Below, one piece after another: positions 46,116 through 57,034 of a DNA stretch of 64,000 nt; within the stretch, counting starts at the first letter, position 1; the number at the start of each line of letters is the position of its first letter. Below the pieces are notes generated by a model. The model ran no database searches and was not told where the DNA came from. It saw only the letters and a program-made list of their open reading frames with translations. Position numbers and translations under genes: made by a program. Origin of the DNA: Arachnopeziza araneosa (Eukaryota; Ascomycota; Leotiomycetes; Helotiales; Arachnopezizaceae); contig QYAI01000137.1 in NCBI GenBank assembly GCA_003988855.1, positions 22,895-86,894 of the forward strand, in the 5' to 3' direction.

Positions 46116-46301
46116 TTAAGGATTGGGTGGTAGGAGCACCACATCGAGCTCTTGCGNGATGTCTTCTCGGCCGACAAAATGCGGATTAGGTTGTTGTGGG
46201 TTTTTGAGGTAACACGGAAGTCGAGGTAGTCGGTCCTGTGGGAGAAACTCTTCAATGCAGGGGATGACCTCATGACTGGAAACGTCAGAAGTTGATGCCA
46301 T
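46116..46301 (-). pseudogene. N-terminal fragment of a STAND-type NTPase (NB-ARC/NACHT) gene
   Basis: A 61-codon frame starting at an ATG encodes RLPRLPCYLKNPQQPNPHFV, GRED and LDVVLLPPNP and then a stop. The NPHFVGREDI block is the conserved entry to the nucleotide-binding domain of fungal STAND proteins. The Walker A (GMGGxGKT) that should follow within about 40 residues is absent in all frames. A broken start of such a gene, with an ambiguous base at 46157. It cannot act as an NTPase. Confidence 0.45.
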
Positions 46302-46509
46302 GATGACTGTTGAAATCCAATTCTCTTGGTCTTGCCCCAGGCGCGACGTAGGAGTGAGGGATAAAAGCCCACCGGCACGGCCGCTGTTGTCGGTCCCAAC
46401 TCTATGTTCTTCCCATTTCTCTAGCCCAGAGAAAGAATTAAAGCGGTGGATGACTGGCGAGTTGTATCTGAAAGGGTTGCTAAGGCTCCCGACCTTGGAT
46501 TGAGAACAT

Positions 46510-47120
46510 CTGTTTTAAGAGCCTGATACTCATGGTATCCGCGGACACCAGCACAGGACCTGGTTTGACACTAGGTCTTGATCGCAAGCGAATGTTGCGC
46601 GAATACAACATCCGGAACGGAAACTAGATCTTAGAGACCATCGTCCACCATCGCTTGTGCTCCACCTGTATGTTCCTCATTTGGTTGGAATATTGCAATC
46701 AGCGTCCCAGACCAAGAAGACTTAGCATTGCTCAATAGCTTGCAGGCAGCGAGCAGACATGCCATGTGCATGTCGTGCCCGCAGGCATGCATTACAGGTT
46801 GTGATCTTTCCCAAACATCCTCCATGAACTTCTTGCTCGCATATGGTAGCCTAGTCTGCTCTCGAACCGGCAACGCATCCAGCTCCGATCGCAGCATAAT
46901 TATGCTGCCAGGTCCATTCTCAAGAATGCCAACAACACCGTGGCCACCGACTTTCATATGCGTCTTGAGCTGAATTTTTCCAATTCTCCCTCGATATATG
47001 TGGCTGTCTGGAGTTCTTTGCAAATAGCTCAGGGTGTTGGTGAAGGTGTCGGTATACGTCCTCGAAATCGCTGAGATTTGGACGGAATTTTTGGATGATT
47101 GAGCCCGGATTCGTGCCCAA
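46510..47120 (-). pseudogene. Decayed M20-family amidohydrolase
   Basis: 47120-47020 reads SDFEDVYRHLHQHPEL. After a one-base shift the other frame continues LKTHMKVGGHGVVGILENGP, then IIMLRSELDALPV, PVMHACGHDMHMACLLAA and FQPNEEHTGGAQAMVDDGL. A TAA follows, then DLVSVPDVVFAQHSLAIKT with a further stop, and fragments thereafter. HACGHDMH and QPNEEHTGGA are the metal-binding blocks of M20D amidohydrolases (aminoacylase/hippuricase type). The dimerisation and C-terminal catalytic halves are lost. At least one frameshift and two stops make it a pseudogene. Confidence 0.8.
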
Positions 47121-47124
47121 TGCT

Positions 47125-49040
47125 GTGCGAAAGTACCATCAGTTTGAGTGCGGACTGTGATGAAAGGAGTGCACCATGTAATTACCGTCAAGAAAAGAGT
47201 TTTGCTCGCTCAAGACACGATCTGCCGCGAGCATCGCAACGCAATAGAATGCTATCCAAAATCTAATGAACATATTCGGGCTTCTGGGCCGAATTCTGGG
47301 GAACGAGAAAAACCCCAAAAATGCGCGATCTGAGGCTCAATCCTCTGTGTCAGCTGCTTTGAGATTAGTTGATTGGCATAGAGGCGCCACTTGTTCATTT
47401 GTTGTTATTTTTGTCTCTGATACTGGAGAGCAGCTAACCAGTAGTATATAGGCCGTTGATGATGGTTTCGCAGGAAAAGATAGGTGTTAACTTACAAGGG
47501 TAGCAAATATAATAAAAGAGAACAGAAATAAAAGAAGTGAATAGATAAGAGTGACGAGGTGAAGAGTATCAATGAGGATACGGGACGAAGAGAGTGACGG
47601 AACCGGAAAAGGGTAAGGAAAAGAGCAGTTCTGCGAGTGGTATACTAGCGTCTAAGGGCTCAGGATAGAAACTAGAATATCTTCAATAAAAGTCTTAAGA
47701 GAACGAACCGAGATTTCTCGCTGCAATCCCTCTGCACCAAGTCTAGGCTCAATCAACCGAGAAACTACAGTTATCTCTACTTCTAGCAGTGCCATGATCA
47801 CAGATCCATGAATAGCAATCATCAGCAGAGCTGAGATGGAATCACGGGCTGGAATATCGAAGTCCGGGCAGTCAGATTCAGGTAAGTGTGTCACGTGGCC
47901 ATAGTCATGTGATGGAGTACCGTGACAAGTAGTGTACTAAAGAACATCTTGTTTTGAGAGATTCAGTTGCAGAGATGGATTCTAGATGGATAATAATAAG
48001 TTTGTTAAGATTTCAAGATATTTTGTCAAGCTGCAATATGACACAGTTTCTTCTAATCCTTCTACAAGACAGGCCAATACGGTCAAACCTGAGTACTGAT
48101 CTAAGGCTGTGATGCAGGGGCCGCAACATAGATAGGATAAGATCTGGAGGATCTTTCAAGCTTGGAATGGTGGAGTTGCAAATGTTCAGAAGCTCGCGGT
48201 TCACAAATAACTGTTCAAATTGGTAACCAAAGAGTAAGACGTCCCTGTGCGGAAATGGCTGCGCAGACAGGCCTGGCGAGCCGAGATACCCGATATGTCA
48301 ATAAACCAAAGTAGGTAGGTTTTGGAGAGAGGTCGACATTTAACTTACAGATTAGCCTTACCTGAACCAAATTCTCGGCTTGATAATTAGGACCCCTCCT
48401 CTCGTCTGCAGAATAGACCAACATCATCAAAATATAATTTTCCTGATTTTTTTTGGCGGGGGGGGGGGGTTGGCTGGCTATCTTTCTTGCTATCTTGATG
48501 CCCTCTTGACTAGAATCGGAGTTCTCGTCAGCCATGCTTGCACCACTCTTCAGAGTGCCTTACCGTGCCGAGTTATCTCAGTCGACGATTGTTGAAGAGC
48601 TGTTGTGTGATGGGAGGATTATTGAGAGGGAAAGCAAGGGGAAGCAATTCAAAAACAAGCTCAGATAGGTGACATCTCCGCTCGCTAGGCTTGAATGGCG
48701 CGTGGGAAGGCAAGGCGTCGCAAATTTCGTTCCCAAACCAGATGCGCCCTTGACGCCAGAAGGCTTCGCCTCTCATTTAATGCTTTTTGGTCCCGTCTCC
48801 GGCCGCAGCCACAGGGAATCATTCGGCCCACGATCATCGCCCATGGCTGAAAAAGGATGGGCTCATAACGCCCCAATTTAAATGCCCGAATTCAATAGAC
48901 GTACCAGTGGAGACCGCACTTAAGTGCTCTGCTCGCTCTGTCGTCATCTACTTTTTGATTTTTTCCCGATCATTCTGACTTCATCTTCCTGCTGCGCTTC
49001 TTGAATTCTTGACGCATATCACTCTTTTACATGCGTCAGA
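47125..49040. other. Gene-poor stretch, possible LTR remnant
   Basis: No gene supported. 47486-47650 (TGTTAACTTACAAGGG..., AAGAGTATCAATGAGGATACG) looks like fungal Copia LTR sequence and partly resembles the last bases of the window. A G-run lies near 48460-48470. 48860-49040 is the probable promoter and leader of the WSC gene. Confidence 0.35.
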
Positions 49041-50606
49041 ATGCTTGGCCTAAAAGCCATTCCGTTCGCTCTTTTCCTTGCGCCCTGCATCGCCTACCCT
49101 AGCTTGCCGATCCGAGAAATCGCGCCGTACACTTCGCTAGGTTGTCATGTTGATACTGGGGGGAATGCTCGCGCTCTGACCGGCACTTCTTTCTCGAGCA
49201 ATTCGCTAACCATAGAGACATGTGCGAGTTTCTGCTCGGGATTTACATACTTTGGCCTCGAATATGGGAGTCAATGCTGGTGTGGAGACGCTTGTGTGGC
49301 CCCTTCTTGTTCGCCGGCTGTCTCTACCGACTGCGACTTGCCATGTACCGGTAACAGCGCGGAGAATTGCGGTGCTGGGAATCGAATCAGTCTTTATACC
49401 TTCAAGACAGTTACAGCTGTCTCTGTTAATAATGTACCAAATACTTGGAATTATCAGGGATGCTATGTTGACGATGGAAATCCTCGTGTCTTGCCTGACA
49501 ACCTGCTTGGCGATGACTACATGACGCCGCAGCTATGCGCTACACACTGTGCTGGTTACTCCTTCTTTGGTCTGGAATACGGTCGCGAGTGCTGGTGTGG
49601 AACATCTCTTCCACGCAATCCTACCTCCGAGTCATCCTGTTCTTCTCCCTGCGCTGGAAATGCAAGCTTCACTTGCGGAGCTGGTAGTTTGATGGATGTT
49701 TACATGGCGGCACCTCTGAGTATTTCTACCACCTCGAAATCTTCCAGTATCTTGCATCCATCCTCAAAGTCCTCAACTTCGCACGTCTCTTCAACCTTCC
49801 ATGGCTCCTCAACTTCACACTCCTCCTCAGCCTCGCACGTCTCTACAACTTCCCATGGCTCCTCAACTTCACACTCTTCCTCAGCCTCGCACGTCTCTAC
49901 AACTTCCCATGGCTCCTCAACCTCACACTCCACGTCCACCTCGCACGCCACTTCAACTCCGCATTCGTCAACCGCTTCTTCCACGTCGATCAGTAGCTCC
50001 CATACCACCACCCACAGCACTACTTCTAGCAGCATCACCAGTGCCCCACATAGCTCTTCAAGTTCAACTTCCAAAACCAGCTCAAAGAGCACAAGCACCA
50101 GCGCTGCATGTGTCCCTACCGCATTTGCAATTAAAATGACGGGCTCTGGAACAAGTTTGGACGGAACCTACCTTGATATAATAGGCACCACCGAATCCAA
50201 CCCCATTCTTACATGGCCCAGCAACTTAAGTTCAGCTACACAGTTCGTCCTTACTTCTGTCAGTGTAGGCGGGGTACCGTACCCTAACATAGTTGCCCTC
50301 AACTCTGGACCATATCAAGGTTACATTATGGGTTCAAATATCGTTTACGGAGGAGATTATTCAATAGAACCATGGCCTACTTCTTCTCCCTGGGGAGAAT
50401 ATGGGGGCAATGGAAATCTCCCCATGCAATGTACATTCCCCGATGGATATTCTGGGGTAATGTCTTGTCAGCAGACAGAAGGTACGGCGTTGTTTAATCA
50501 CTGTTACGTGTGGAGTGATGATCCTATTGGATCCTCGCTGTATCTTGACGATATCACTGGCTTTCCAGTAGCGCCTTGCACAATGGTGGCTGTTCCTGTG
50601 TGCTAG
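49041..50606 (+). CDS. Secreted protein with two WSC domains and a Ser/Thr-rich linker
   Basis: 521 aa, one exon. A signal peptide (1-18, FALFLAPCIAYP) is followed by two WSC carbohydrate-binding domains (about 31-118 and 137-222). Each has the family cysteines and FGLEYGSQCWCG / FGLEYGRECWCG. A Ser/Thr/His linker (about 228-350), probably heavily O-glycosylated, contains 54-bp tandem repeats (18 residues, GSSTSHSSSASHVSTTSH). The C-terminal domain (about 353-521) has CVPTAFAIKMTGSGTSLDGT and four more cysteines and resembles no family I know. No GPI signal or transmembrane helix is visible, so it is probably secreted or wall-bound by its WSC domains. Function is inferred from the domains only. 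Confidence 0.88.
   Translation: MLGLKAIPFALFLAPCIAYPSLPIREIAPYTSLGCHVDTGGNARALTGTSFSSNSLTIETCASFCSGFTYFGLEYGSQCWCGDACVAPSCSPAVSTDCDLPCTGNSAENCGAGNRISLYTFKTVTAVSVNNVPNTWNYQGCYVDDGNPRVLPDNLLGDDYMTPQLCATHCAGYSFFGLEYGRECWCGTSLPRNPTSESSCSSPCAGNASFTCGAGSLMDVYMAAPLSISTTSKSSSILHPSSKSSTSHVSSTFHGSSTSHSSSASHVSTTSHGSSTSHSSSASHVSTTSHGSSTSHSTSTSHATSTPHSSTASSTSISSSHTTTHSTTSSSITSAPHSSSSSTSKTSSKSTSTSAACVPTAFAIKMTGSGTSLDGTYLDIIGTTESNPILTWPSNLSSATQFVLTSVSVGGVPYPNIVALNSGPYQGYIMGSNIVYGGDYSIEPWPTSSPWGEYGGNGNLPMQCTFPDGYSGVMSCQQTEGTALFNHCYVWSDDPIGSSLYLDDITGFPVAPCTMVAVPVC
49803..49949 (+). repeat. 54-bp coding minisatellite
   Basis: Two near-identical units (49803-49856 and 49857-49910, one C/T difference) and a partial diverged third, in frame, coding 18-residue Ser/Thr/His units. 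Confidence 0.9.
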
Positions 50607-50830
50607 AGACCGATATGAGTCGACCCTTTCATGTGAATTAGTTTATGAGAGTGGTTTTCGTGATCTTGAAATCTGGCATAGTTTGGAAGTGTGTTCCATC
50701 GGCCTTGTTATTTCCACCACTTGATACATAGATTTAGTCACAATTATAAAGAGAATTTTTATAGTATGGTGGAGTTCTACTTGACAATGTAGTATGAAAC
50801 CGCTTTGGTAAATGATTTCCACTTGAAACA

Positions 50831-53260
50831 CTATCTTGAAGCTTTCTGTATCTGGCTCACTCCATAGAAATACAACGTAACCACAAAAACCGGAAATGCA
50901 ACACCGAGGAATGCAGTAAGCCTCCATCGATGCCGTCGCGTAGAAGCCAGAGGGAACATCAACATACAAGCAAAGTACGCAATCAACGAGCCAAAAACGA
51001 GACATTGGAGCTCCTTCACTTTGACNGCCACAAACTGTTGCGGATCGAAATCCCACAACCGCATCCACCCACGCTCTCTCAGCGAGAAGTAGGCCGTGGT
51101 GCACCACGGCGTCTCCATGACATTCGTATACGTTAGAAGTGACCACACCAAGATCCAAACCGCGTTGATAACAGCGACGAATTTCCCCATCCAGCGCGCG
51201 GCCACCGCGATTACACAGCATGTCGTATGGTATCGCGTGCGTTTGTATCGACTGAAGATGGGTCGGTTGGGATACTTGTGATGGTGGTGGTGATGGCGTT
51301 GATAGCGCTGATAATACAGGACCGCTTGATGCGAGAACAGGTCTCCGATACCCGATAGCAACCACGAGAGGGTGGCGAGAACGGCATAGAGGAGCAGAGC
51401 ACCCGAGTCGCATCCTAATCCCTATGCTGCTGTTAACTCTTAAATTTGGAAAACACGAGAGGGAATTACCACGGGTGGGGATTCAAACATCACGATTATC
51501 GCGGGCCCGCTCGTGCACCATTGGATCACGAGCCCGAACGAACTCGCCATGATGATGCGATTCCATTGATCGCAGGTAATCTCTCTCCACTCGGGATACG
51601 CCGCGAATTGGTTGACGTCAACATCAAGATATCGATCTAGTTCCTCTGGTGTCCCTCTGAGGTTGTTTTCTAGGGACACGGTCAAATTCCAGGAGTTAAA
51701 AGACTGCACCTTTACCACTGCATTTAACTCAATATCTTCGATTTCGGGGTCAAGAGGCCTGGGATCAGACTCGTCTATAGCGACAATATCGTTGGTTGGA
51801 TAGGTCGTGTTTTCCACCTGAATGACTTTTGGAACCTTTTTATCCTTCAAACGGTGATACATGGACTCGAAACCCGTCAAGATGTGATGGCTGGACTGCC
51901 AGGCGGCGAAGAACCTCGTATGAAAACCGCTTAGACCTTCATTCCTGGCATCTCCTTCGATGGAGAAGATCCAAAACATGGACAACCTCGTATTATGGAA
52001 GGCTTTTATATCCTCTGTATCGCAATCTGCAGCGTTCTGCCAATCGTTGTGGAGATTGACTGGGATCAGGTCTGGCCGTTGAACTATTGCTGCTTGAGTC
52101 CGTTGATCGGCAAATGTTCCATCTTGTCGGGCGGAGTGGAAATGAACACGCTTTTCACCAGGAGAAGACAGGGCTTTGGACATGGCTCCAGACTTGTAGA
52201 GTGACTTATTGACTACGGCGCCGAATGTGGCTGGGAACTAAAAGAAACTCGTCAGTATGTTCAGGTACGAGATTTTTCAGAGAGAAGTTCTTTACCACCC
52301 AGAGCCACAGGCTGCCCATACTGATCTGCCACTCTGCACTATTGGCATTCGCCGAGCTAGGAAGGGTCCAGAAGTTGGCGATGATCGCCAGGATCCACGC
52401 CAATACTGCAATCAGAATCGCCGCAGTGAACAGTACATCGACTTTTCGCCTCAAAGCCTTGAAATCTTTTGCAGCGGCAACCCACCACCAATAATTCTCT
52501 GGGTATGTGATCAAGCTGCTCAGGTATCCCGGACGCGAACTGAGACGAACTGGCCCTTGGTCAAATGCTTGCAGGACTATTTTAGCAGCCTCGCATATCT
52601 CCGCAAAGTGCGGGTAGACAAAATCGTCACCGTGAGAAAGAATCATCTTGTGCAGACGTTTGAACCGCCTCCGGATTTCGAAGCGGTATAAGATTGCTAG
52701 CGCAATGGATGACAAAATTCTGACTGGTGATCCGATCGAGACAAACATGCTCAGAATATCGTTGTGAATGCTACCGGTCTGCCGCGGAAGCTGGGCTAAG
52801 ATAGCTACCCATGGGAGTAAAAGGCCGGCTGTTGATGCCGAAAAATCTGGGAAAGAGAATTTCTACATTTCATCAGCTCTAAGAAGATCTCCAGGAGAAT
52901 CTCTTTACATACCTGTCCAACCTCAGCAGGACCACAAAAGGCATAAAGATCATGAGCGAAAACTCCCGCAGACTCTGAGATGTTGCTTGTTGGATGGTCA
53001 AATCTAGTGGCAAACTCTGAAATAGTATAGTTAGGATAAGCGGTCCACGAAACGCACTTGTCTCGATCCGACGTCTCCAAGGCATCAGAGAGATCCAGTA
53101 GTAGTTTGTTTGCAGCTCCCGCATTTGGGGTATCATTAAGTGAATTGAGGATAATACAAGCACAGAACGCACGGTAGCTGTCTACCTCAGGTCTAGCCAC
53201 ACCTGTTGCGACAACGGAGATAACAAGGGTACCAAGAGCCACCATCCGGACCAGATCCAT
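50831..53260 (-). CDS. Multi-pass membrane protein of unknown function
   Basis: Four exons (53260-52909, 52846-52296, 52237-51470, 51421-50831) with introns of 62, 58 and 48 bp give 753 aa, and every phase fits. The N-terminus is a signal-like helix (MVALGTLVISVVATGVA) followed by a Cys-containing lumenal segment. About nine to ten further helices follow, such as VDVLFTAAILIAVLAWILAI, IIMASSFGLVIQWCTSGPAI, GALLLYAVLATLSWLLSG and LTAFLGVAFPVFVVTLYFYG. Between the last groups is a basic, His-rich loop (QRYQRHHHHHHKYPNR). A large soluble stretch in exon 3 separates helices 5 and 6. I recognise no transporter signature. An ambiguous base near 51026 affects one residue. The gene model is strong; the role is unknown. 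Confidence 0.78.
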
Positions 53261-54096
53261 ATTTGATCAGCCCGCTCTGGCATTGCATGAATCAAAGAGA
53301 ACAGAATTGGATCTCTGAAACGGCCGACCAAGATCTGCCCGGCTTGACTTATACATTCGATGGATATGGTGCAATCGGATTCCTAGATCGGTCTATGAAG
53401 ATGTGGTGGCTGAGCCCTGGCAGCATCTGCAAGCCACACTGATACCCAGCCAATCATTCAGTTCTCTGCCAATCACAACGAAATATTCGGTGACTGGTCA
53501 ACTTTGGATCCGAAGGCTGTAAAGCAATATAAATTGCCCAGATATGATCGACGCGCCAGCTGATCGGAATATCCCTTGCTTGTAAGTCTGCCCAAAGTCT
53601 GCCTTACATACTCAAGCGCTCAAAGTCTTTCAGGATTCCAGCCTTGCAAACGAGATTGTGGTGGTCTGGCCACTCGCAAACGGAATTGAAGTGCTGCTGA
53701 TACCCAGAGATCAAGAGAAACGAGTTGGGCAGCCAAAGATTTCGTTGCGACGAGGATAAAAGGGGAAAAGTGAACACTTGGCACCGAAGATTGCTTAATA
53801 TCAAATGGCTTGGCAGGCTCATTGTAGTCTGACATCTCATGGCTAGCATATCCGAGAGGGCCGGAGGAAGACAGGATGCCTAGCTTCGTCAAACTGTAAA
53901 TGCGCTACTTGTGCTTTGTAATGACTGAGGTCTCGCCGAAGCCAAAAGACAGTAAAGAACAGCTGTAAGTTCCTTCAAACCTGATTTGTAATCATGTTTT
54001 AACATCAAAACCTTTGAATGGGATATCTTCGCGCAGCTTGAAATTTCAAGTAGAACTCGATAGATGATTGTCTTAAGCTCGAGATTTATTATCCTT
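53261..54096. other. Intergenic
   Basis: Upstream region of the multi-pass protein gene (promoter on the minus strand) and 3' flank of the HET gene. Two overlapping 80-90-codon minus-strand frames (53604-53892) lack any family motif. Confidence 0.4.
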
Positions 54097-56217
54097 TTAT
54101 TGAATTACAATCAACGTTTGTAGGAAATGATTCTTTTCCAGTTGCATAACATTCGGATAAGATTTCTGAATCCAAGCTTCGCCGATATATATAAAGCAAC
54201 GCGGATTTAAGTCTTGTGACATCAATCCTTTTCTTCCGAACCATAGAGGACAAGGGTTCTCCGTCCAAAATTCAGCCATGGCTCTTGCCGTCTCCTGACT
54301 TTGAGACTCTGAGACGGGACGCAGAACGACGAGCGGAGATAGAGGGTCTCGGAGATAGCATAGAATATCTCCAGCCTGACTACTTGCGGGAACAATACAG
54401 TATCCATTGAAAAATTCATCACTGTACATCGCCACTCTTCTGCCGGTGAGAATCTTCGATGGAAAAATCGAAAATGGGTGTCTCATAAGAAGGCCTTCCA
54501 GACTTGTATCTCGGATGCTTGTATCATCATCTCTTAGTTTCCTAAGACCCCATTTTATTAGAGATGGCTCACTCTCTAGCACCCTGTTATAGTTGACCCA
54601 ATCCAAGGCGTCCCATATTTCTGAGCAAAGGTGCGATCTCCGATAGGGCGGTATGGGGACGTCTCCCAATTTACGGCGCCATGTGTTGTAGAGTTGGCAA
54701 TAGAGCTTTTCGGTTTCTGAGTCGTCGAGCCCTTTAAAGCTCCCTCCTGAATCGATAACTCTTTCCCGCGAGACAGAGTGGAATTCTTCCTCTTTATCAA
54801 GATCTTCATCACAGGCTTCAATGATAGGACTGATGACCGACAAGGTCCCACGGATAGTTCCTAAACTCGCGAAGATGGGTGTATTATTGCAGAAAGCAAA
54901 AGTTACCATGGGTGGTGGTTCCAATAATGTTGAGCATGAATGAAGAGGCGTGGGATAATTTGATGAATCCAATGACCAGTCGGTTACCCAGGAGGGCAAC
55001 CCCTTCCTACGGACGGAAGGGTCAATAGGTCCGGCATGGAGAAGGGCATGAATGCTTTGATTGAAGTCCATGATAAAACAAGTGGCTTCGGTAAAGATAT
55101 CTGAAACAGATTTCCGGTAGTCAACAGCGGGAAGGGGAGAACAAGGCTGAAATCCTTTTGAAGCTGCTAAGAAATCTGCATAGTAGACATCCGATATTGG
55201 ATCTTTCACGATACGATCTATTTCTCCTGGGTTTTCTCGGTCGTTCACTTCTAGTTCCTCAAATGAGAGCGGAAGAGCACGACGTTTCATGAACTTATGA
55301 TCATGGAGTCTTGATACAGCCATGTGGCCATATATCATGTCTCTCTGATCTGTGGCTGCAAAGCCACGTCTGGCAAGAAGTGTTTCCAAGAAAGTAGCAG
55401 GATTTTTCTTTAGGATGATACTCTCCCTGAACTTCTGCCTAGCTTCATCCATGTGTCTTATTGTTTCGAATCGCCTGCTCATGAGATTTGGGGCCATAAT
55501 TTCATAAGACATACGGTGTGGCAAAGGTTCGTGCTGTATAATAGCAAGATTTTCCGGAATAATCCTGACAAGATAATCCCAATCAACTCTCGATCGGCCG
55601 CATTGGATCCATACGGTCTTAGATAACACTAACTCTTGATATATCCAAACTCTGTCGAACCACGGCCGACTAAAGATTTGAGTTACAATCACTTCTTGCA
55701 GGTGGTGGCTATCGGATGACTGCTGGATGTTCAAGCTGGATGCCAACAAGTCTTCCGCTTGAGTAGTTTGAAGAATCTCGAAGGCCTCTACAATTTCCCC
55801 ACTGGACTCTCCTAAATAGGCGACGGTTTGATGTGCCATAGTGTAGATGTCTTTCATAAGTTTGACTTGATCATTTCGCTCCGGAATATTATGCTGATCA
55901 ATACATATGGCATCTGCCCAAACACGGAGGGATCGTTGCTCATCTCTCAAACCATGGAGAGCGCCTGCAAGATTCGCAGTCACAAGAAAAGGTTGGTTGT
56001 TGAGTAGAATGGATCTTGTGTCTTGTGCATTGCCCCAAACATAGGATAGAGCAGTATACTGATCATAGATATCTTGGCAACACTTTCCAAGAGTAGTATG
56101 AATGAGTTCGCAATGAATATCTTCCTCTTGTAGACCTGGCTGAAGTATGAGAAGCCGGATTGAACCAGGTTCATCAAATGGTTGATATGTGAAAGAGGAA
56201 GAATTATGATAGTCCAT
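54097..56217 (-). CDS. HET-domain protein
   Basis: 706 aa, one exon. ATG 56217 is taken as the start; the frame is open a little further to a TTG. The HET domain has all blocks: YTALSYVWGNAQDTR (about 54-68), LRVWADAICIDQHNIPERND (about 97-116), then IYTMAHQTVAYLGE, and FSRPWFDRVWIYQELVLSKT. The rest (about 200-706) is the long alpha-helical tail common in this subfamily, with DMIYGHMAVSRLHDH and a late segment MYSDEFFNGYCIVPASSQAG. It lacks NACHT or repeat domains. Likely role in non-self recognition or cell death by family; allelic function cannot be judged from one sequence. Confidence 0.9.
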   Translation of the reverse strand: MDYHNSSSFTYQPFDEPGSIRLLILQPGLQEEDIHCELIHTTLGKCCQDIYDQYTALSYVWGNAQDTRSILLNNQPFLVTANLAGALHGLRDEQRSLRVWADAICIDQHNIPERNDQVKLMKDIYTMAHQTVAYLGESSGEIVEAFEILQTTQAEDLLASSLNIQQSSDSHHLQEVIVTQIFSRPWFDRVWIYQELVLSKTVWIQCGRSRVDWDYLVRIIPENLAIIQHEPLPHRMSYEIMAPNLMSRRFETIRHMDEARQKFRESIILKKNPATFLETLLARRGFAATDQRDMIYGHMAVSRLHDHKFMKRRALPLSFEELEVNDRENPGEIDRIVKDPISDVYYADFLAASKGFQPCSPLPAVDYRKSVSDIFTEATCFIMDFNQSIHALLHAGPIDPSVRRKGLPSWVTDWSLDSSNYPTPLHSCSTLLEPPPMVTFAFCNNTPIFASLGTIRGTLSVISPIIEACDEDLDKEEEFHSVSRERVIDSGGSFKGLDDSETEKLYCQLYNTWRRKLGDVPIPPYRRSHLCSEIWDALDWVNYNRVLESEPSLIKWGLRKLRDDDTSIRDTSLEGLLMRHPFSIFPSKILTGRRVAMYSDEFFNGYCIVPASSQAGDILCYLRDPLSPLVVLRPVSESQSQETARAMAEFWTENPCPLWFGRKGLMSQDLNPRCFIYIGEAWIQKSYPNVMQLEKNHFLQTLIVIQ

Positions 56218-57034
56218 TGTGAAGTTAGTCAATTAGGCGAAGCCTTAGCGTGATCGAATTTGAAGAAGTACCTAGGTAGAATTACACGCTCCAGTTGACA
56301 TTTGATGAAGCTGGCTGGGGCTAAGTTAATTCTGTGATGCTTTGTCAGCCGTAACTGAAGCCAAATGTTTAGCGTAAATGCGCCACCATCCCCCGGGCAA
56401 TCATGTACTCAGGGATTTTGACGTAAAATTCACAACCAAGCGATCCAGCCAATCAAAGCCTTTGATTCTGTAGAAAACATTACGTAATCTTGAATCCACC
56501 TGCCTCGATCTTGTTTGCTTTGCTCTTATCTTCTTGACTATTTACTTTCTTATATTCAAAAAAAGTAATTAAAGCTTATGTGCTAGCTTTACAAAATGTT
56601 TCTCTAAAGTTGAAGCCTCTGATTAGCTAGGAAGCAAGTCAGATATCCCGTGACTGAATTTACGTCAAAAACCCCTGCGTACTTGATTGTTCTGGGGGAT
56701 GTACTATCTTCTATTCGAAATATACCTACATACTTGTGCCTAATGATTATATCCAACCGATGAACCAGACCACTAAGCTCAGTTACTGAAAGGTTATCTA
56801 CAATTCCCCCTCCATGTTAAAAGTTATCTGGTGGGCTACGCGAAATTTGGGGCCGGCCATAGCGCCACTGAATTATGTCCAATAGAAAAGGGCAGAGAAT
56901 GATTTTATTTCCACAATGGAGGCGTATTTAGTGCTGACTGCCCGCCGCGCTTTCTTGAGAGCATAAATAGGCCAACCTAGTCTTCTCTGCTTTCACCATT
57001 AGGAGTTGTTTTCCAATACCCTTTAGTTGTCGTT
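56218..57034. other. Intergenic between divergent HET and P450 genes
   Basis: AT-rich, no gene. It holds the promoters of both neighbours; GCATAAATAG near 56959 is a possible TATA element about 75 bp before the P450 ATG. Confidence 0.45.

Noticed and set aside
49700..50098. 132-codon Glu/Val-rich minus-strand frame
   Set aside because: Antisense shadow of the Ser/Thr repeats of the WSC gene.
53604..53892. Two overlapping 80-90-codon minus-strand frames
   Set aside because: They overlap in different frames with no motif; probably chance.
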